NCBI GenBank assembly: GCA_025765595.1
Contig: JAIVFH010000003.1
Location: 620,001 to 684,000, forward strand
DNA from: Obelidium mucronatum
Lineage: Eukaryota; Chytridiomycota; Chytridiomycetes; Chytridiales; Chytriomycetaceae
Reading direction: 5' to 3'
DNA length: 64,000 bases
The notes beneath the pieces are model-generated. The model had not been told where the DNA came from, did no database searches, and worked only from the letters and a program-made list of their open reading frames with translations. The position numbers and the translations under genes were made by a program. Below, one piece after another: positions 12,042 through 22,692 of this stretch (position 1 is its first letter; each line of letters opens with the position of its first letter).

Positions 12042-13185
12042 TTAATCCATTAACATGCGCTCGATCAAAAGGCTCGATGCAATCTTAAGTATATTTGGGA
12101 ACTCGGGATCCTCGGTAATAAGGCGGCGCAGGGCTTGTTGCTGAGAGATACGCGAGAGGCCAATGAACGACGAACTTGAAGCAGCTTGCGAAGAATGCTG
12201 CTGCTGCAGCTGGTGAGGATCAAGAGGAAGAGGGCAAGAATATGTACCGTCACTGCCGATTGTATCTGGGATTGGGGCCGAGCTGTTTGTGTTCAAAGCA
12301 ATCGAAGCGGGACCGTGCTGTTGGGTGGTGCTAGAACTGAGGCTTTCGTCATATTGGTTCAAAGCAGCTGGAGTCATTCCGATTGAGTGATTTGTTTGAA
12401 TAGAAACTGCAATTGGCGTGGGAAATGGTTGAATACTGCTCTTGAAATTAGCGGAAGCAGTCTCCTCGATTGACATAAGATTGCTGATAACTTCCTTGTC
12501 GACTGGTGTCGGTTTCATGAGAAAGGTAATTGGAATAGCTGGAGGCAATTGAGGAGGGGGTTGTTCAGGGCCATGATGGATAGGGGATTTTGTAAGCTGA
12601 GAATCAGGAAACTGGGAACATCCCTCCATTTGCGTGTCTTCAAACTGCGAATTCAATAGCTCGTGGCTCTGTGCGACATCCCCTCCGTGTCCTCCTTTTT
12701 CGACGGTTGAATCTTGGACAATACGCGTTTTTGCACCCAACAGACGCAGTTCTGCAAGGCACTTTGACGCAGCTTCCGCATCAGCGAAAGCAACTTGAAA
12801 CCTGTTTCTCACTTTTTTACCTCCCTGTGTGTGTTGTGGGTGTTTTCATGTTTTTGTGCTTTGTGGCTCAGCTTACAAGTGTTTCAACAACAACAACTTT
12901 GTTACCTTCACAAGAGAGTACTTGAAGCCCACGGTAGCATCTTTCTGTAGAACTGCTACACGCGATGCAACAATGCTCTCCTATTTCAATTGTTTTCTTC
13001 GAGACATCATCATGTTGAAATCAAGAAAGAAAGCTTCGTACCACAAGAACAGTACGCATACGCAGCTCGACAGCGGCGCCCTGACTTGTCTGAATGATTG
13101 CGACAGATCCGCGGGTCTGGTCGCCGACGCCTGTCCAGTGGCCTTCGCCGTGGTGCAGACGCGAGTACTTGTTGACTGGCCACAT
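12042..13185 (-). CDS. REC114-like meiotic recombination protein (candidate)
   Basis: Three exons (13185-13042, 12980-12906, 12824-12042) join in phase 0 and encode about 333 aa. The N-terminal 110 residues form a compact PH-like pattern (start MWPVNKYSRL, then VAVLQKDATVGFKYSL, RNRFQVAF, ASKCLAELRLLGA). The middle is low-complexity and the last 40 residues are helical (QALRRLITEDPEFPNIL). This plan of an N-terminal PH-like fold, disordered middle and short C-terminal helix matches REC114, which promotes Spo11 double-strand breaks with MEI4. Identity is inferred from this plan; no diagnostic active site exists. It is head-to-head with GEMIN2, only 38 bp between start codons. Confidence 0.5.
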
Positions 13186-13223
13186 TTATGTTTATTTATT
13201 AAAATAAATAAATAATAAATAAA
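13186..13223. promoter_or_regulatory. 38-bp AT-only bidirectional promoter
   Basis: The whole space between the divergent REC114-like and GEMIN2 start codons is 38 bp and almost purely A/T, with TTTATTTATT and AAATAAATAA repeats. Both flanks are strongly GC-rich coding sequence. A closely similar AT block separates INTS7 and the glycosyltransferase at 51674-51713. Confidence 0.6.
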
Positions 13224-14396
13224 ATGACCAGCAACGCCGTCCAGTCGCAGCTCATTCCGGACGCCGAGCCGAACCTGCGGCGGCGCTGCATCCCGATCGA
13301 CGACTACGAGCAGGCGAATGCGCCTTTGGCCGTCGACGCGGCGCCGCAGAGCGGGCTCGAGTATCTGCGGCAGGTGCGGCACCAGGCGCAGCGCGAGCCG
13401 GCGTGGACGTCGGCGTCTTCTTTTGTTTCGGCTTCCAAGAATTCGTCCAAGAATTCTGCCAAGAAGCGCGCACCCGCAGAACACACAGACGGCAGAGAAG
13501 ACAACGAACACGCAGACAGAAAGCGCACGCGCACCGCGCCGCGCGAGCTGCCGCCGCATGTCCCGCCGCCACTGCGCCTGCCGCGCGCCGCTGCTGCTGC
13601 CGCCGCCGCCCAGCTGCGCGCCGCCGCCGCCGCCGTTGCCGCGCGCCACGCCGCCGCACGCGTGCACGCCGTCGCGCCGCCGTTTGCGCTGCCGCCCGCC
13701 GACGCGTCCGAGGCCGCGTGGCGCGCCTTCTGCTACCCGCCGCTGTCTCCAGCGATGCCGGCCGCGACAACAACAACAACTCCGACGGCCCTGCCGCTGA
13801 TGCCCGTCCTGACGCATCTGGACCACAACCGCGCCATCGTGCTGCTCAAATACCACAGGCGCTGGTTCTCCGATTCCGCCCCGCTTGATCTGATTACCAC
13901 TCAACTGCACTGGATGCTCATGCTTCTATTATGTCTCGATCCTCCTCTCTTTCCAGACCATTCTTCCATTTTGAGAGACTTGGTGAGAAGACTCCAAAGC
14001 TGTAGGAATACTTGGATCGATCAAGGCGTCTTTGATGGCATTCAATCTGTACACCAAGTCAATTCAGATCCTCGTCTTGTTGGCGTTTGGATCATTGTTG
14101 TTGCGGTTTCTAGTATTTTTGGTCAAGCGGATCTGAGGTAATCCTGTTTTTCTACCTGTTTTTTTTTCTTCCATTTGTTCTGTTTTTTTAACACGTACTT
14201 TAGTGATGAACCACGTCCCGAGAATGAGGAAAAACCAAATGACAACGATGATGATGATGATGATGATGATGAAGATGTACAGATGGGCATTGAGAACGCA
14301 ATGGATGAAGACCAAGACGAAGATGGTGCTGTACAAGTCGATACGCACTATGAGGAAGATGAAGAACTAGTATTGGGCGATGAACGATATTTTTAA
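13224..14396 (+). CDS. GEMIN2: GEMIN2/SIP1 (SMN complex subunit)
   Basis: Two exons (13224-14137, 14204-14396) give about 368 aa. Diagnostic segments are GLEYLRQVRHQA near the N-terminus, AAWRAFCYPP, the helical HNRAIVLLKYHRRWF, WMLMLLLCLDPPLFPDHS and VSSIFGQADLSDEP. All fall in the same order as human GEMIN2. Gemin2 binds Sm proteins and SMN for snRNP assembly, so the product should work in the cytoplasm. Oddities are a GC-rich, Ala/Arg/Pro-rich linker (about residues 80-190) and a strongly acidic tail with a run of eight aspartates. The first half is far more GC-rich than the second. It converges on RAP1, with 65 bp between stops. Confidence 0.88.
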
Positions 14397-14464
14397 AAAT
14401 ACACAGTAAATATTAATCAACTACACGATATTTTTAAAAACATACAGGAAATATTAATCAACTA
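14385..14464. repeat. tandem duplication of a 40-bp AT-rich 3-prime-end segment
   Basis: A unit beginning CGATATTTTTAAAAA and ending AATATTAATCAACTA occurs twice in a row (about 14385-14423 and 14426-14464). The first copy contains the GEMIN2 stop codon and the second reaches the RAP1 stop codon on the other strand. It probably serves as shared 3-prime-end processing sequence for both convergent genes. Confidence 0.75.
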
Positions 14465-16238
14465 TTCTGAAACTTCAACCGGCAACGCTCGCACCTTCTT
14501 TCTAGCACCTCCACCAACTCCGCCACCATCAGCATTGTCCATACTCGAATTATTTTCAATATTACTTATACTCTCGCGTCTTCGATGCTCTTTGAAAACT
14601 GCTTCCAATTCTTCTGCACCAGACATTCTCCGTTTTTTGCTGCCACCACTACCAACTGCGAATCGTCTTCCTCCTCCTCCTCCTGCTTCGCCTTCATTGT
14701 CTTCGTCTGGGAACATTTCAGGGACATTTAGTTTCAGAAACTTTGACAAGACTGGGTTCAATGGACTCTGCGGGTGTTTCGCATTGTTGTTGCTCAAGTG
14801 TTTGAAAATATGAGAGTTACTGTTGAAGTCAAAAGTTGCACCGTGGAAAGCAGCTGCCTGAGGTATATCTGTTGGAGTAGTAGCATTACCAGCAGTTGTC
14901 TCGGTACGAGTTGGAGTTGAAATCTCGGGATTACTTGACGGGAAATTGAAACAAGCACTAGGCTTCATCTCAGGAGACAAGTATTGAACTGCATCTACAA
15001 AATGGTCTTCATCGTCATCTTCGTCTTCGTCATCCGCTTTCGCTTCAGTCTTGTCGCCAACATTCAGGTTATCACCACCAGCCAAGATGCTTTTCGTACG
15101 GGAAGATGATGAATCCTTGAGCGGTGTAAAATATTTCTCTAATACTGTTGAAGTTTCTGCCTTTGAGTCTCTGTTGCCAGTAATGATGGTTGGCGCGTTT
15201 TCGTCTTGACTTTCTGGTGGAGGACCATTTTGGTCACGCTTTCCATCCTTATCACCGCGACCAGAGACATGTTGAGCAACTACAGCACAATGCAGCCCGG
15301 AAGTCCCAGAACTAGTAAGACATTGGGACGATCCAGTTGTAGCAGTAGTGATGACCGGTTTCGTTGTGTCCACATTCGACTCTTTACTACTACTGCTCGT
15401 GGCGAGCAATGCCCGTCGTCGTTCGAGCTCTCCGTTCTGTTTGAGTTTTGGGAGAAGCACTTTTACAGCTCGGTCGCGCCAAGAATGGAACGTGTGCCGT
15501 GGGTTCTAGTCAAAACAGTATTTTTTTTAATACACCCCCCACCCCTTCTTCTTCAAGTTTATGAGGTGGGGAGGAATAGGTACTTCCAATAAGAATAGAT
15601 TTTAAAAGAAAAAAAGGGGCGCGTACCTGTTGCTCGAGGTCTTTGTAGAGTGCGTTTCCAGATGTGTTTGTTGTGTTTCGGACAAGAATGTCAATCAAAA
15701 CGTCATCATCTTCTTTACTGAATGGTGTTCGGCCGCTGAACAATAATAAAGACTTAATTAATCAGTTGTATATGCTGTGGCAGAAAGAATTCTGCAACCT
15801 CTTCTTTGCCACTTGTTGTTTCGACGCAACTTCTGACGAAGAACTAGTGGTTTCAACATGGCGGGACCCTTCAGTCAACAAGTACTTTTCTTTATCCGGC
15901 AGCCGCTGTTCTCTGATTGCGTCAAAGACGAATGTCCTAGGATTTTGCAATCATGGCGTTTCAGAACGTATTTTGCGCGAATATCGGGCTTAACTGCGAA
16001 TAACACACTCCTCCAACTCTCGCCATATCGGCACTTGCCAGCTTCATATCAATATTGGGTTCATGCGGAGCCACAATCTTTCCGCCGTGTTTCTAACACC
16101 ATGTTAAGACTGCTAGGAATAAATATAAAAAAGAAAAGGGGGTCTACAAACTTCAATCGCAGTTTTAACGGTGTCGTAGTATGGAGACTTTGCAAGCGAA
16201 AAGCAAAGTGGTTGTCCGGTTTCAGTGTTGCAAAACAT
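14462..16238 (-). CDS. RAP1-like telomere protein (BRCT-Myb)
   Basis: Five exons (16238-16152, 16092-15968, 15936-15799, 15735-15627, 15505-14462) give about 500 aa. Residues 1-90 form a BRCT domain (PLCFSLAKSP, AIEKHGGKIVAP, FVFDAIREQRLPDKEKYLL). A RAP1-type Myb follows (GRTPFSKEDDDVLIDIL, SGNALYKDLEQQ, HSWRDRAVKVL), split by an intron just before the histidine. This order is that of TERF2IP/yeast Rap1, which act at telomeres and in transcription. The C-terminal 300 residues are Ser/Asp-rich with a basic patch (KKRRMSG), and no clear RCT domain is visible. Family assignment is strong because two linked diagnostic domains are present. Confidence 0.82.
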
Positions 16239-16349
16239 TTTTTTGAATTCCGTATATTTTTCTTTTTATTTTTATTTGTTCAATAATTATACCTATTTCT
16301 GAACCACCTTGGTATCAGCCCAGATGTCCATTTCATTGTTCCGTCTAAG

Positions 16350-16514
16350 ATGACGGCATACATTGCCACCGTGATTGCCCAAAAAAACCGCGTTGGAACT
16401 TGGAAGTGTCATCCAACGATTCAGAAAATAGTCACGAAAGTTAAGGTCGATGATTATTTGCAGCAATGTGTTCAGGATGTGAAGAAGACAATCAAAATCC
16501 TTTCACAAGTTTAA
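16350..16514 (+). CDS. short conserved-looking ORF or terminal exon, unknown
   Basis: An open frame runs from a TAA near 16284 to a TAA at 16512-16514. The first in-frame ATG is at 16350, giving 54 aa (MTAYIATVIAQKNRVGTWK, then a helical VKVDDYLQQCVQDVKKTI). Amphipathic pattern and codon choice look coding-like. An AG at 16322-16323 could instead make it the last exon of a gene, but no convincing upstream exon exists because RAP1 occupies the opposite strand. It lies between RAP1 and the first glycosidase. No family recognised. Confidence 0.3.
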   Translation: MTAYIATVIAQKNRVGTWKCHPTIQKIVTKVKVDDYLQQCVQDVKKTIKILSQV

Positions 16515-16601
16515 AATAAACAGAATCACTGAGTTTCTTTTTAGCGTCTTTTGGGGTTTTCCTTTATTTTTTATTTAAAAAAATAAAATCTCCAAAAAAA
16601 A

Positions 16602-18599
16602 ATGTTGTGGCAATTTGCCCTGCTCCCTCCTGTCCTGGCTGAAGTTGCCCGCATTACGTCGGTGAAAGGACCGCTATTTATTGACGAATTAGGACGATCC
16701 AGGATATTTCGGTAATTGTGTTGTAAAGGTGGTGGGTGGGAGGAGTGCCAAAGCTTTTCGGCTCACTTTGGTGTTTCTTCATAAGAGGAACCAATGTGGT
16801 GTCAAAGGCATTCCCATACGTACCAGATACTGCCGTGAACGCAGATCCAAAACTGTCGTTCAATCAAAAGGATGTGAACTTGTTGGCATCTATAGGCTCC
16901 ACTGCAATTCGACTTGGTTTGTTTCGACCTTGAGAATTTTTGCATCTGACATCTCAAACTCCCCGAAAGGTGTCATGTGGCCAGGCGTAGAACCTACCAA
17001 GGGAAACTACAATCAAACGTATCTCGATGAGATCGCAAAGATTGTGAAAATGTGCAGCGATGCTGGGATTTACGTTCTGCTGGACTTTCATCAAGACGTC
17101 TTTTCGGAGCAGTTTTGTGGCGAAGGTGTTCCTTCCTTTGTTGTGAAGCGGGAGTCTGGACCGGTGTGTTTTTTTTGTCCCTTTACCAGCCTGAAATGCT
17201 GATATTCCCCTTCTGCCTAGATTGCATTTCCTGTGCCCTTGTCATCTCCATACTCTGTTGATGCTAATGGTTTACCCTCTTACACTGACTGCAAAAAATT
17301 CAATTGGCCTTTGTACCATGCCGCTACGGTAGTTGGCAAGAACTGTAAGAATGCCGCCTGCCCTATGTTTTAATTCACTTAAAGATATCCAAACAAGACC
17401 AGAGGCTTTATTCAAACACGGATGGAGTTCGAGATGCATTCACAGAATATTGGAAGGTGGTCGCAAAGACTCTTTTACCCTACAAGAACATTTTGGGGTA
17501 CGATTTAATCAATGAACCCTGGAGCGGAGACACTACCGGCAATCTCGGGTTGCTGAATCCAGCTGTTGCCAATTCTGAAAATTTACAGCCGTTTTATGAT
17601 GCGGTTGCGGCGGGGATTCGCTCTGTAGATCCGAATGCTTTGATCCATTTTGAGTCTGTGACACTGATTCATGATGAAGTTGGATTTACAAAAGTTCCGG
17701 GTGGCTCTGAATACGCGAAAAAGTCGGTTTTCAACTTTCACTACTATTCTGACGCTCAGTCAAAATTTGATATCAATGTAAAAGCGTATTTTTGTTGTCT
17801 TTCCTAGTCAACTCATTCAATGATCCAATAGGCGACAATCGGACTCAGAGTGAATACAGCGAAGGCATTGAACTGTGGTGCTTTTCTTTCAGAATATGAG
17901 ATGGGCTGGGGCAGTGGTTTGTCCTTTTCATCTCTATCTACAACTTAATTTTGAAATTGATTTTTGAAAAAACGCTCAGGCGACAGAATTCCAGAAATTC
18001 AAAACACGCTTCAATCGGCAGACTTTCATTTGGTATCTACCACTGGATGGGAGTACAAAGCCTTCCGTGGTATCATGACGGGTTTCAATGCCGGTTTATT
18101 TGAAGACGATTTATCAGTTCGACCACAAATGGCAACCATGTTCTCCAGACCGCATGCCCATGCTGTCGCAGGAACACCAATCTCAATGACTTACTTGGAC
18201 AGTTCCAAACTTTTTGTGCTTGAATTTAACTTCAATGGGCAAGCTGGACTCGCCGGGACAACCGAAATTGTAACAAATTTCGGGCTTCATTTTCCAGCCG
18301 GCGTGCAAGTGAAGGTGTTGTCAAGTTCGGGGGCATTTACGACGGCTACGTCTGCCACTGACTTGGCCACCTCGAAAAACTCCATTTTTGTGACTCCGGA
18401 TTCGAAAAATATGCCAACGTCAGGTGCTGGTGTTGTTGTAGCTGTATTTGGAACGGGATCGGCTTCACCAACATTAACAGTACCTGCTGCCATCCAATCC
18501 GTGACAACAAGTACAGTGGTGGCAAACCAGAAATCATCCCAGTATTCAATGTTATCCGTGGGATATGTAATATTGATTAGTTTGGTTTTGTTGTTATGA
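16602..18599 (+). CDS. GH5 endoglycoceramidase-like glycosidase, copy 1
   Basis: Seven exons (16602-16711, 16786-16916, 16970-17163, 17221-17344, 17398-17777, 17832-17916, 17980-18599), about 547 aa. A hydrophobic signal peptide is followed by GTNVVSKAFPYVPD, VMWPGVEPTKGNYNQ, YVLLDFHQDVF, then acid/base motif LINEPW and nucleophile region FLSEYEMGWG. These are endoglycoceramidase (GH5) hallmarks: enzymes that cleave the glycan from ceramide of glycosphingolipids. A beta-rich C-terminal domain precedes a Ser-rich linker and a terminal hydrophobic tail (VILISLVLLL) that looks like a GPI-anchor signal, so surface display is inferred. First of three tandem copies on the same strand with 56 and 38 bp spacers. 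Confidence 0.85.
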
Positions 18600-18655
18600 A
18601 AATAGAATAAATTTGATTTTTTTTAATCTTAAAATCAGGAACTTTCTAAAAATAC

Positions 18656-20621
18656 ATGAGGTTGGAAAGACTAGTGTTTGCCGGCTGGTTTGCCGGCTGC
18701 GTTTTTGCAGATGTTGCGCGCATTACCTCTGTGAAAGGTCCTCTCTTCATTGATGAATTAGGACGATCCAGACTTTTTCGGTAATGGAGCGTTGCTGGAA
18801 TGGATGCCATACTCACTTCGCGTGCACTCTTACCGTTACCAGTGGAACGAATGTAGTTTCAAAGGCGTTCCCTTACGTACCAGATACTGCTGTGAATGCA
18901 GATCCAAAAGTTTCATTCAACCAGAAAGATGTGAATCTATTGGCAACGAATGCAGTGACTGCCATTCGCCTTGGTATTTCCATTTAACCTTTTAAGTTAA
19001 GATATACTTATTTCATTGTTAAGGTGTCATGTGGCCAGGCGTAGAGCCTACCAAGGGAAATTACAATCAAACATATCTTGATGAGATCACAAAGATTGTG
19101 AAAATGTGCAGCGATGCCGGGATTTATGTTCTGCTGGACTTTCATCAAGACGTCTTTTCTGAGCAATTTTGTGGCGAAGGCGTTCCTTCTTTTGTTGTGA
19201 AGCTGGATTCTGGACCAGTTAAAGTCGTTTTTATTGTTGGAAGAAGAAGAAAAAAAACGCAGGCATCTTACTATTCTATTTTGAAAAGTAGAGTGCGTTT
19301 CCAGCACCTCTTGGACCTCCGTTTGTTGTCGATTCAACTGGAATTCCCTCTATGATCGATTGCGCCAAGTATTCTTGGCATTTATACCATCTCACTGCAA
19401 CAGTCGGGAGAAACTGTACGTCACTCTATCTATACCACTATTGCATTTTATATCTTTTTAAGAGTCCATGTTTTATTCATAGATCAAAGACTGTATTCCA
19501 ACGTCGATGGTGTGCGCGATGCTTTTATAGATTATTGGAAACTTGTAGCCAAGACGTTGTTGCCATTCAAGAACATTTTGGGATACGATTTGATAAATGA
19601 ACCTTTTAATGGTGATCAAACCAACAATGCGGCTCTCTTGAGTTCGGCTTATGCAAACACTCAAAACCTTGAGCCTTTTTACGAGGCTGTCAGTACTGGA
19701 ATTCGATCTGTGGATCCAAATGCAATCATTCACTTTGAATCTGTTGCGTTCATTCAAGACGATGTAGGATTTACTAAAGTTCCCGGTGGTCCTGAATTTG
19801 GAAATAAGTCGGTCTTTAATTTTCACTACTATCCGAGTACTCAGCAAAATGTTGACGCTAACGTGAGTATGAACCTACGCGAGGAGAGTCTCATATTAAG
19901 CTATACATCTTGTTAGACTACAATCAGCCTCCGTACAGAAACTGCCAAGGGTTTGAGCTGTGGAAGTTTTCTTGGTGAATTTGAAATGGGGTGGGGTGAC
20001 AAGGGAGAGCATGTTTCCGAAATTCGCAAGACTTTACAACTTGCAGACAGTTTTTTGCTGTCGACGACTGGATGGGAATTTAAAGAATACGCCGCTAAAA
20101 CCGGTACCAACAATGGGTTTTTTGCTGGTGACTACTCTATGCGAAAGGATATGGCGATGCTTTTCTCAAGACCTCATGCCCATGCTATCGCTGGAACGCC
20201 AATCTCAATGAGCTATTCAGACGATTCCAAAGTGTTTGTGCTAGAGTTTTCCTTCAATGGCCAAACAGGACTTGCAGGAACAACTGAAATTGTAACAAAT
20301 TTCGGACTTCACTTTCCGACGGGAGTTCAAGTGAAGGTGTTGTCCTCTTCCGGCGCATTTGTGTCAGCAGTGAGCAATGAAGATCCGTCAAACTCCAAGA
20401 ACGCAGTTTTGATTGTTCCGGATTCAAAGAATATGCCAACCGTTGGTGCTGGTGTTGTTGTTGCTGTATTTGGGACTGGGTCCAATGTTCCGCAGTTGAC
20501 TGTGCCGAAGGCTATTGTTTCACAGTCAGTGACAACCCAAAAGTCGTCTTCGGCTTTAATTGGTGATTGGCAATTCCAAAAGGTCTTGTTGAGCCTTGGC
20601 AGTTTTCTCTTTTTGATTTAA
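18656..20621 (+). CDS. GH5 endoglycoceramidase-like glycosidase, copy 2
   Basis: Six exons (18656-18780, 18843-18973, 19024-19217, 19292-19415, 19483-19862, 19917-20621), about 552 aa. Same plan as copy 1: signal peptide, GTNVVSKAFPY, FHQDVF, LINEPF acid/base motif, FLGEFEMGWG nucleophile region, beta domain and hydrophobic C-terminus (LGSFLFLI). The last intron found in copies 1 and 3, just after the MGWG motif, is absent. Coding sequence continues straight through with a few different residues (DKGEH). This is a clean intron loss, or less likely a gain in the others. Copy 2 also has the Trp of NEPW changed to Phe. Confidence 0.85.
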
Positions 20622-20659
20622 TCAAAGTATCAAACAATTTGAGTTAAAAATTTTCGGAG

Positions 20660-22612
20660 ATGGTGTTGTGGATGTGCCTACTGTCTGTGGCCTGTGTCGT
20701 TGCCGACGTCTCCCGGATCACATCGGTCAAAGGGCCCCTCTTTGTCGATGAATTGGGAAGATCTAGAGTCTTTCGGTACAGTTCAAAGCATGCATGTATG
20801 CCGATCTGATATCAAACAACAGCGGCACCAATGTTGTTTCAAAGACGTTCCCATATGTTCCCGACACAACTATAACTGCTGCGGCAAAGGATTCATTCAA
20901 TCAGAAGGATGTTAACATGCTGGCATCAATCGGCGTGACTGCCATTCGACTGGGTACCAGTAAACCTCAATCAAACTTCGTTCAATTTACTTTCGAATTC
21001 AGGCGTCATGTGGCCAGGAGTAGAGCCTACCAGGGGAAACTACAATCAAACCTATCTCGCTGAAATCACAAAGATTGTGCAAATGTGTAGCGATGCTGGA
21101 ATTTATGTGCTGTTGGACTTTCATCAAGACGTCTTTTCTGAGCACTTTTGTGGAGAAGGAGTTCCTTCCTTCGCAGCCCATTTAACTCCCGACCCGGTAT
21201 TTTATTTGAATAGTTGTTTGAAGGTCTTTTGATTGACTTGGCTGTAAAACAGTTCGGGTTTCCTTTTCCAGTAAATGTTCCATACAAAGTCGACGCCAAC
21301 AAGATTCCTTCCCGATCCGACTGCCAAAAGAGGCTGTGGTCTCTTTATCAAGGCTCTCAAGCTGCTTCTGAATCATGTAACTTAAAAAAGAAAGTATTGA
21401 GATTATGTTTACTAATGGAATACACTGTTAGATCAAAGGCTCTACACCAATACGGAGGGTATTCGAGACGTCTTTATTGAATATTGGAAGCTTGTTGCCA
21501 AGACTCTTTTACCATTTAAGAACATTTTGGGCTATGATTTGATGAATGAACCATGGTTGGGGAATCAGTTCACGAACCCTCTCCTTGTTGATCCGCAATA
21601 TGCAAATGAGCATAATCTGCAACCCTTCTATGATGCGGTCGCATCTGGAATCAGATCTATTGATGCGAATGCGGTGATTCACTTTGAATCTGTTACTTTG
21701 ATTCAAAAAGATGTTGGTTTCAAACGTGTGCCAGGTGGACCAGACTATGGAAGCAAATCCGTTTTCAACTTCCATTACTACTCAGATGTTCAGAAAACGT
21801 ATGATATCAATGTGAGTGTTTTTGACTTCTTTAAGCTATACTAAAACGCTGTTTTGCAGACAACAATTGGGTTCCGGACGAACACTGCGAAGGATTTAAA
21901 TTGCGGATCTTTTTTGAGTGAATTCGAGATGGGTTGGGGCAGTGGTTTGTGTTTTGTCTTTACATTTCTTTGATTGACTTGAAAACACCCAGGCAACAGA
22001 ATTCCAGAAATTCAGAACACTCTTCAATCTGCAGATTTTCATATGGTTTCCACCACTGGATGGGAATACAAAGCGTACTCCGACATTACAACTGGTGTTA
22101 ACAGCGGACTGTTCACTGAAGAATATTCTGTGCGTCCCCAAATGGCGACACTGTTTTCAAGACCGCATGCGCATGCAATTGCAGGAACGCCAATCTCAAT
22201 GGCATATTCTGACGATTCAAACGTTTTTGTACTAGAATTCTTGTATAATGGCAAAACCGGTCTTGCAGGGACAACTGAAATTGCGACGAATTTTGCGCTT
22301 CATTTTCCAACCGGTGTTCAAGTGAAGGTGCTGTCAGGTTCTGGGGCATTTGTCGCCACGACCAGCACCTCAAACCCGAATATTACCAAAAATTCGATTT
22401 TAATCACGCCAGATTCGAACAATTTGCCAGCCGCAGGGTCTGGTGTGGTTGTTGGTGTTTATCGAACAGGCGGGATTGTGCCAACTTTGAGGCAACCCCA
22501 AGCAGTTGCTGTCGTTATCACTGCAGAACCAACTCCATCAAAGAAATCTTCAGCTTTGGTGATGCAAATCGGTTGGATGGTCAGCGGTGTTTTGGTTGTT
22601 TTCTTGGTTTGA
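20660..22612 (+). CDS. GH5 endoglycoceramidase-like glycosidase, copy 3
   Basis: Seven exons (20660-20775, 20823-20953, 21003-21196, 21253-21376, 21432-21811, 21860-21944, 21993-22612), about 549 aa. Exon lengths after the first match copy 1 exactly. It keeps DFHQDVF, LMNEPW and FLSEFEMGWG, so catalysis should be intact, and ends in a hydrophobic GPI-signal-like tail (SGVLVVFLV). The fourth exon is the most divergent (FGFPFPVNVPYKVD), altering a loop near the substrate-binding face. Different substrate preference from the other two copies is an inference. The cyclase gene starts 80 bp downstream on the same strand. Confidence 0.85.
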
Positions 22613-22692
22613 TTGAGGGGAATTGTCAGAACCTTTTTTTTTACTACATCTTTCTCTGTTGTGTCCTATTTTTGGTGTGATCAAGAGGAATC

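Noticed and set aside
13252..13779. Long Arg/Ala-rich open frames on both strands over the GEMIN2 first exon
   Set aside because: They are shadows caused by high GC and few stop codons; the plus frame alone shows GEMIN2 motifs in order.
13403..13888. Arginine-rich protamine-like frame
   Set aside because: Frame-shifted reading of GEMIN2's GC-rich linker, no independent evidence.
15858..16286. 142-aa plus-strand frame beginning MAGPFSQQV
   Set aside because: Exactly antisense to the RAP1 BRCT exons, which carry the recognisable domain.
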